DNA of 55,678 nucleotides, taken from contig JAPLEZ010000077.1 of the NCBI GenBank assembly GCA_026390935.1, forward strand, positions 1 through 55,678, written 5' to 3'. Position numbers and translations under genes: made by a program. Shown here piece after piece: positions 51,989 to 55,678 of the stretch (its first letter is position 1; each line of letters opens with the position of its first letter). The notes under the pieces were generated by a model. It did no database searches, was not told the origin of the DNA, and saw nothing but the letters and a program-made list of their open reading frames with translations. This DNA is from Bacteroidota bacterium (GTDB lineage: Bacteria > Bacteroidota > Bacteroidia > Flavobacteriales_C > GCA-002722245).

Positions 51989-52666
51989 TTAAAATTTCAT
52001 GTTGAACGAAAATCCCATCGTGGTGGAATTGTTGATCCCTGCAGTGAAAATGGTGGGTTGAATGTGAAATGATAAATTATCGTCAACGTTGTAGTTGTAC
52101 AAGTGTCCGTCCACAGTAGCGTCTAATATATTACAGAGATAAAGCACACCCACAAAGAAGTAGGATAGATCACGGTTTCTGCGGTAGTAATCATTATGTT
52201 CCAGAAACTCAGCTTCATTTTTAGTAGATATTTCTGCGGCGCTCAAATTTCCTGTAGCCATGACTCTGTATGGACTTTTGTCGGCGTAATTGAATAAATC
52301 GGCAGTAGTATGGTAGGGGTTGTTGGCTACAATTAAAGCTCCATGGTAAAAGTTGTAGTAAACTGTGTTTAGGTAAGCAACATAACCAACACCTCCAATA
52401 GCCGCATAAACAATAGGGATTTTCCAGTATTTGTGGTTGTAAGCTTGACCGAGTCCGGGTAAAATTGCCGATAACATTCCTGCTTTTTTTGGGGAATGGT
52501 TTGTATCGAGCATTACCGATCGTGTTTCTATTTTAGCGTCGGGATTGGGAATTACAGTATCTCTATTGGTGCTTTGAAAGGTGGAATCCACGCGCACTGC
52601 AATACTGTCCTGTGCTTTAAGATTGACGTAAGTCACAAAAAGTATAAATAACAGGGAATAACGCAC
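51989..52666 (-). CDS. DUF5683 domain exported protein
   Basis: A 225-residue protein with a signal peptide (MRYSLLFILFVTYVNLKAQ). The DUF5683 domain covers about 60-225: KKAGMLSAILPGLGQAYNHKYWKIPIVYAAIGGVGYVA, with a membrane-like helix, then RDLSYFFVGVLYLCNILDATVDGHLYN. It ends FSFNMKF, like an outer-membrane protein tail. The start is GTG, 3 bases after the parB stop. This family commonly follows parB in Bacteroidota, but no function is known. Confidence 0.85.
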   Translation of the reverse strand: MRYSLLFILFVTYVNLKAQDSIAVRVDSTFQSTNRDTVIPNPDAKIETRSVMLDTNHSPKKAGMLSAILPGLGQAYNHKYWKIPIVYAAIGGVGYVAYLNTVYYNFYHGALIVANNPYHTTADLFNYADKSPYRVMATGNLSAAEISTKNEAEFLEHNDYYRRNRDLSYFFVGVLYLCNILDATVDGHLYNYNVDDNLSFHIQPTIFTAGINNSTTMGFSFNMKF

Positions 52667-52669
52667 GAC

Positions 52670-53572
52670 TTACAGATCCAGTAGTTCTTTGATTCTTTGC
52701 AGGTCTTTTTCAGATTTAAAAGGAATAACGATACTTCCTTTTCCTTTCGTGTTTTTCACCACTTTCACTTTAGCGCTGAAGAGTTGCGATAAATCTTCTT
52801 TTAGTTTTTGTTCATCAAAGGAAAGATTGTCTTCTTTCTTTTTTGAAGGTGCATTAACAGCAGGCTCTTCGGCACTTTGACGGGCCATTTCCTCTACGGT
52901 TCTAACGCTTAATCCTTCAGGAACAATTTTACGATACACATACATGAGCACGTCCTCGTCATCAATGGCGAGCAAGGCACGCGCATGTCCCATCGTAATT
53001 TCCTGAGCTTTTAAAGAAGCTTGTATTTGTGCGGGTAATTTGAGTAATCTTAAGTAATTGGCGGTAGTGGAGCGGTTTTTCCCAACGCGTTCTCCCAATT
53101 CTTCTTGAGTCAGCTGACACTCGTCAATTAAGCGTTTGTAGCTCACTGCAACTTCAATAGGATTGAGGTCTTGGCGTTGAATGTTTTCCACCAATGCCAT
53201 TTCCAACATAGCCTGATCGTTGGCGATACGGATATAAGCTGGAACCTCTGTTAAGCCTGCAAGTTGTGAAGCACGGAATCTTCTTTCTCCCGAAATGATT
53301 TGGAATTTATCGTAGCCTAGTTTTCTAACGGTTAAGGGCTGGATGATGCCTAATTCCTTAATGGATTGGGCCAGTTCCAACAATGCTTCCTTTTCAAATT
53401 CTGTTCGTGGCTGAAAGGGGTTGGCTTCAATGTGTTCAATGCGGATGTTGGCAACATTGCCTACGTTTTGAGCTGCTTTATCGGCTGGCAAACTCGACGT
53501 GATGTCGGTTCCAGAATTTTCCAATAAAGCGCTTAAGCCTCTTCCTAGTACGTTTTTTTTATTAGAGCTCAT
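52670..53572 (-). CDS. parB: Chromosome-partitioning protein ParB
   Basis: CTPase that loads on parS sites and spreads on DNA for origin segregation. The ParB/Spo0J domain runs from about 42 to 130: IEANPFQPRTEFEKEALLELAQSI, then ISGERRFRASQLAGL (CTP-binding C-motif region) and ENIQRQDLNPIEVAVSYKRL. The DNA-binding HTH is GKNRSTTANYLRLLKLP (about 165-181). Length 300 is normal. It overlaps parA by 11 bases. No perfect parS is seen in the window. Confidence 0.96.
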   Translation of the reverse strand: MSSNKKNVLGRGLSALLENSGTDITSSLPADKAAQNVGNVANIRIEHIEANPFQPRTEFEKEALLELAQSIKELGIIQPLTVRKLGYDKFQIISGERRFRASQLAGLTEVPAYIRIANDQAMLEMALVENIQRQDLNPIEVAVSYKRLIDECQLTQEELGERVGKNRSTTANYLRLLKLPAQIQASLKAQEITMGHARALLAIDDEDVLMYVYRKIVPEGLSVRTVEEMARQSAEEPAVNAPSKKKEDNLSFDEQKLKEDLSQLFSAKVKVVKNTKGKGSIVIPFKSEKDLQRIKELLDL

Positions 53573-54377
53573 CTTCTATATCTATCACTTTTTCTTCCTG
53601 ACTGATTCGGGTCATGTTGTTTTTCTGCAACACTTCTCTTGCTAAATTTAGGTAGTTTACCGAACCTTTGCAACTTGCATCGTGAGTTAATATAGATTGT
53701 CCGAAGCTAGGCGCTTCTCCTAATTTGGTATTGCGCTGGATAATAGTATCAAAAACCATATCCTGGAAATGTGTTTTAACTTCATCTACCACTTGATTCG
53801 ACAAGCGTAAACGGGTGTCGTACATCGTTAATAAGATGCCTTCAATTCTCAGTTCAGGATTCAAGCGCGATTGAACAATTTTAATTGTGTTCAATAATTT
53901 ACCTAAACCTTCTAAAGCGAAATACTCGCATTGTACCGGAACAATCACTGAATCAGAGGCACTTAATGCATTGATAGTGATCAAACCTAACGATGGCGAG
54001 CAGTCGATGATGATGAAGTCGTAATCATCCTGAACTTTTTGCAAAGCCAATTTCATCATTTTTTCCCTGTTGGGTAAATTGATGATTTCTATTTCAGCTC
54101 CTACTAAATCAATGTTTGCAGGGATGATATCAACGTTTGGCGTTTCGGTATGTAAAATGATGTCCTTCGGTTCTGCCTCATTAATGATGCATTCGTAAGT
54201 TCCCATTTTAATGTTTTTGGGATCGAAGCCCAATCCTGATGTGGAATTGGCTTGCGGATCGGCATCAACCAACAAAACTTTTTTCTCCAGCACACCCAAA
54301 CAGGCTGCTAAATTAATAGCAGTAGTTGTTTTTCCAACGCCACCTTTCTGATTGGTAATCGAAATTATCTTGCCCAT
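53562..54377 (-). CDS. parA: Chromosome-partitioning ATPase ParA/Soj
   Basis: Deviant Walker ATPase that moves ParB-bound origins. The Walker A KGGVGKTT is at 10-17, with the signature Lys at 10; DADPQANSTSG (about 38-48) and IIDCSPSLGLITINAL (about 122-137) complete the family. Length 271 is normal. First gene of parA-parB-DUF5683. It diverges from the FMN reductase gene with 124 bases between starts. Confidence 0.97.
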   Translation of the reverse strand: MGKIISITNQKGGVGKTTTAINLAACLGVLEKKVLLVDADPQANSTSGLGFDPKNIKMGTYECIINEAEPKDIILHTETPNVDIIPANIDLVGAEIEIINLPNREKMMKLALQKVQDDYDFIIIDCSPSLGLITINALSASDSVIVPVQCEYFALEGLGKLLNTIKIVQSRLNPELRIEGILLTMYDTRLRLSNQVVDEVKTHFQDMVFDTIIQRNTKLGEAPSFGQSILTHDASCKGSVNYLNLAREVLQKNNMTRISQEEKVIDIEDEL

Positions 54378-54414
54378 CTCACGAAATTTAAAAATTAAAA
54401 TAAATCGGATTTTC

Positions 54415-54422
54415 TATATTTG
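54415..54422 (+). promoter_or_regulatory. Promoter -7 box for the FMN reductase gene
   Basis: TATATTTG exactly fits TAnnTTTG. Transcription would start near 54429, with a leader of about 73 bases. I find no well-placed TTG upstream, so this is a partial match. Confidence 0.35.
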
Positions 54423-54501
54423 AAAACCCTCGTAAAGGTAGGTGATATCGTGGAGTTATTCAGGGTGATTTTTAAACAAAATTTTGTTAATAAACGGCAT
54501 T

Positions 54502-55020
54502 ATGGTAACAGTGATCTCTGGCACTAATAGAAAGGGAAGCATGACGCTTCAGGTAGCATTGCTATGCGAGAAAATACTTAGAGATATGGGGCAGGAAGTT
54601 AAATTGCTCGATTTATGCGATTTGCCCCATGATTTTGTGTTTACGGCCTTGTATGGCAACAAAAACCCCGAGTTTGAAAACATTCTTCAAGAAAATATAT
54701 ACAGCGCTTCAAAATTGGTGGTGTTGTCACCAGAATACAATGGTGGATTCAGCGGGGTTTTGAAAGCTTTTATTGACGGCTGGAATCCTAAAATGCTCAA
54801 AGGACAGAAAGTGGCCATGGTGGGTGTGGCCTCAGGAAGATCAGGTAATTTGCGTGGTTTGGATTACATGACCAATGTTTTTCATTACATGAAGTTGCAC
54901 GTTTATCCTGATAAGGTGCCGGTGTCAAGTGTGCATACCTTGGGAAATGCGGAGGGAGTGCATGATGAAGCAACAAAGGCGGTGTTGGAGAGGATGTTGA
55001 GTGGGTTTGTGGGGTATTAG
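54502..55020 (+). CDS. NADPH-dependent FMN reductase family protein
   Basis: A 172-residue flavodoxin-fold reductase. The FMN-phosphate loop is SGTNRKGSMT near the start (about 5-14), and the isoalloxazine-side motif SPEYNGGFSGVLKAFIDG is at about 80-97, as in azoreductase/chromate-reductase relatives. It may reduce quinones or azo compounds; the substrate is undecided. Start is ATG 54502; a TTG at 54484 is in frame but lacks conserved sequence before the loop. Gene stands alone, divergent from parA. Confidence 0.9.
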   Translation: MVTVISGTNRKGSMTLQVALLCEKILRDMGQEVKLLDLCDLPHDFVFTALYGNKNPEFENILQENIYSASKLVVLSPEYNGGFSGVLKAFIDGWNPKMLKGQKVAMVGVASGRSGNLRGLDYMTNVFHYMKLHVYPDKVPVSSVHTLGNAEGVHDEATKAVLERMLSGFVGY

Positions 55021-55068
55021 TTTGTAACGTTTCATTAAATCGATATTAATTGATTTATTAACTCGAAT

Positions 55069-55678
55069 ATGGTTCGGAGTGGATTTCTTTTATTCAGTTT
55101 GATTTTTATTTCCTGTATTTGCAATGGACAGGATAAAATCATGTCTATTGATGAAATATGTAGGACATTTAAAAAGAGAGCAAGTCAATATGATAGATAT
55201 AGTGGAAATGATACTGTATGGCCTGGAATAACTGTAGATTCTATTAAGAAAGTATACGTATTTGACTACAAAAAGCAGTTTGAAAAATATCCAGACTCAA
55301 TTGAATTGTATCTTGATTTTTATCAAAAAATAGAGAGCTGTTATTATGATGACTGTTATCACCTTAATTCTACAGATGTTATATGGTATGCTGATAAGCA
55401 TTGCAACAAAAAGGAAATCATCTATCCGTTTTTAATACAAAGCCTTTGGGATGATCCTATGGTTTCATGGTTTATCGATGTAAATCTTGAAAATATTAGT
55501 AATTCGGATCAGAAAAAAAAGAAAAAGCACATAGAAAAACTGTATAAGTTGTATGAATATCTTTATCAAAACCACCCTGATTCGGTCCCTGAAGAATATG
55601 AAGTAAAATATAATCTATTGATCAACGCAGATTTTTCTCGTTGGCAACATTTGTTGAAAAAACATTTGGAAGATAGTA
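55069..55678 (+). CDS. Exported protein of unknown function, cut by the window end
   Basis: An open frame of 203 codons from ATG 55069 runs off the right edge with no stop. The N-terminus (MVRSGFLLFSLIFISCICNG) is a signal peptide; FISC could be a weak lipobox or cleavage may follow NGQ. The mature part is rich in Tyr, Asp, Lys and Cys (for example SCYYDDCYHL) and seems soluble. No family recognised. Its low GC and many Lys/Tyr codons look a little different from its neighbours. Confidence 0.75.
   Translation, partial: MVRSGFLLFSLIFISCICNGQDKIMSIDEICRTFKKRASQYDRYSGNDTVWPGITVDSIKKVYVFDYKKQFEKYPDSIELYLDFYQKIESCYYDDCYHLNSTDVIWYADKHCNKKEIIYPFLIQSLWDDPMVSWFIDVNLENISNSDQKKKKKHIEKLYKLYEYLYQNHPDSVPEEYEVKYNLLINADFSRWQHLLKKHLEDS

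Noticed and set aside
1-55678. CRISPR array or restriction/defence island
   Set aside because: The repeated sequences are single palindromes at separate places, not direct repeats with spacers, and no Cas, restriction or toxin-antitoxin genes are present.

Overview
This window looks like a chromosomal segment of a free-living Bacteroidota bacterium. The signs are two proteins with C-terminal type IX secretion (T9SS) sorting tails, a bacillithiol-type YtxJ redox protein, Bacteroidota-restricted families (GWxTD lipoprotein, DUF6913, DUF5683), Bacteroidota-style promoters (TTG then TAnnTTTG), and the conserved birA / rsfS-ftsH-cdsA-psd arrangement. I see no rRNA or tRNA gene, prophage, insertion sequence or CRISPR array.

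Layout. 0.3-7 kb: a minus-strand run with rRNA methyltransferase, GWxTD lipoprotein, RmuC, L,D-transpeptidase, a frameshifted POTRA/BamA-like outer-membrane protein and uracil-DNA glycosylase. 7-12.3 kb: small lipoprotein plus YtxJ, OsmC, an exported protein plus lipoyl synthase, a secreted BNR-type protein and a small membrane protein. 12.3-17.3 kb: thrA-thrB-thrC. 17.4-21.8 kb: an SGNH-fold membrane protein facing a carbamoyltransferase-DUF5989-SxtJ operon. 21.9-29.4 kb: LepA, MetF, chalcone-isomerase-like protein, dipeptide epimerase, exonuclease, membrane hydrolase and GH18 chitinase. 29.5-39 kb: phospholipid synthesis, FtsH, RsfS, BirA, SRPBCC-PyrE, NUDIX, TlpA-like and CoaD. 39-43 kb: small protein, UvrA and tandem universal stress protein. 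43.3-48.7 kb: DUF6913-DapA, XseA-XseB and a cation/proton antiporter. 48.8-51.7 kb: an orphan receiver plus a REC-PAS-kinase-REC-HPt hybrid. 52-55.7 kb: DUF5683-ParB-ParA, an FMN reductase, and a secreted protein cut by the window end.

Two things stand out. First, the carbamoyltransferase / DUF5989 / SxtJ / SGNH module, whose companions resemble the uncharacterised partners of O-carbamoyltransferases such as those in saxitoxin clusters; its substrate is unknown. Second, at least ten long, often perfect palindromic elements of several families. They occupy most convergent gene junctions and both thr-operon spacers. Two are read in frame between the start codon and the hydrophobic export segment of envelope proteins. 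At three gene ends they supply the last codons and the stop. Two copies of one family show paired base changes in their arms, which implies selection on a folded structure.
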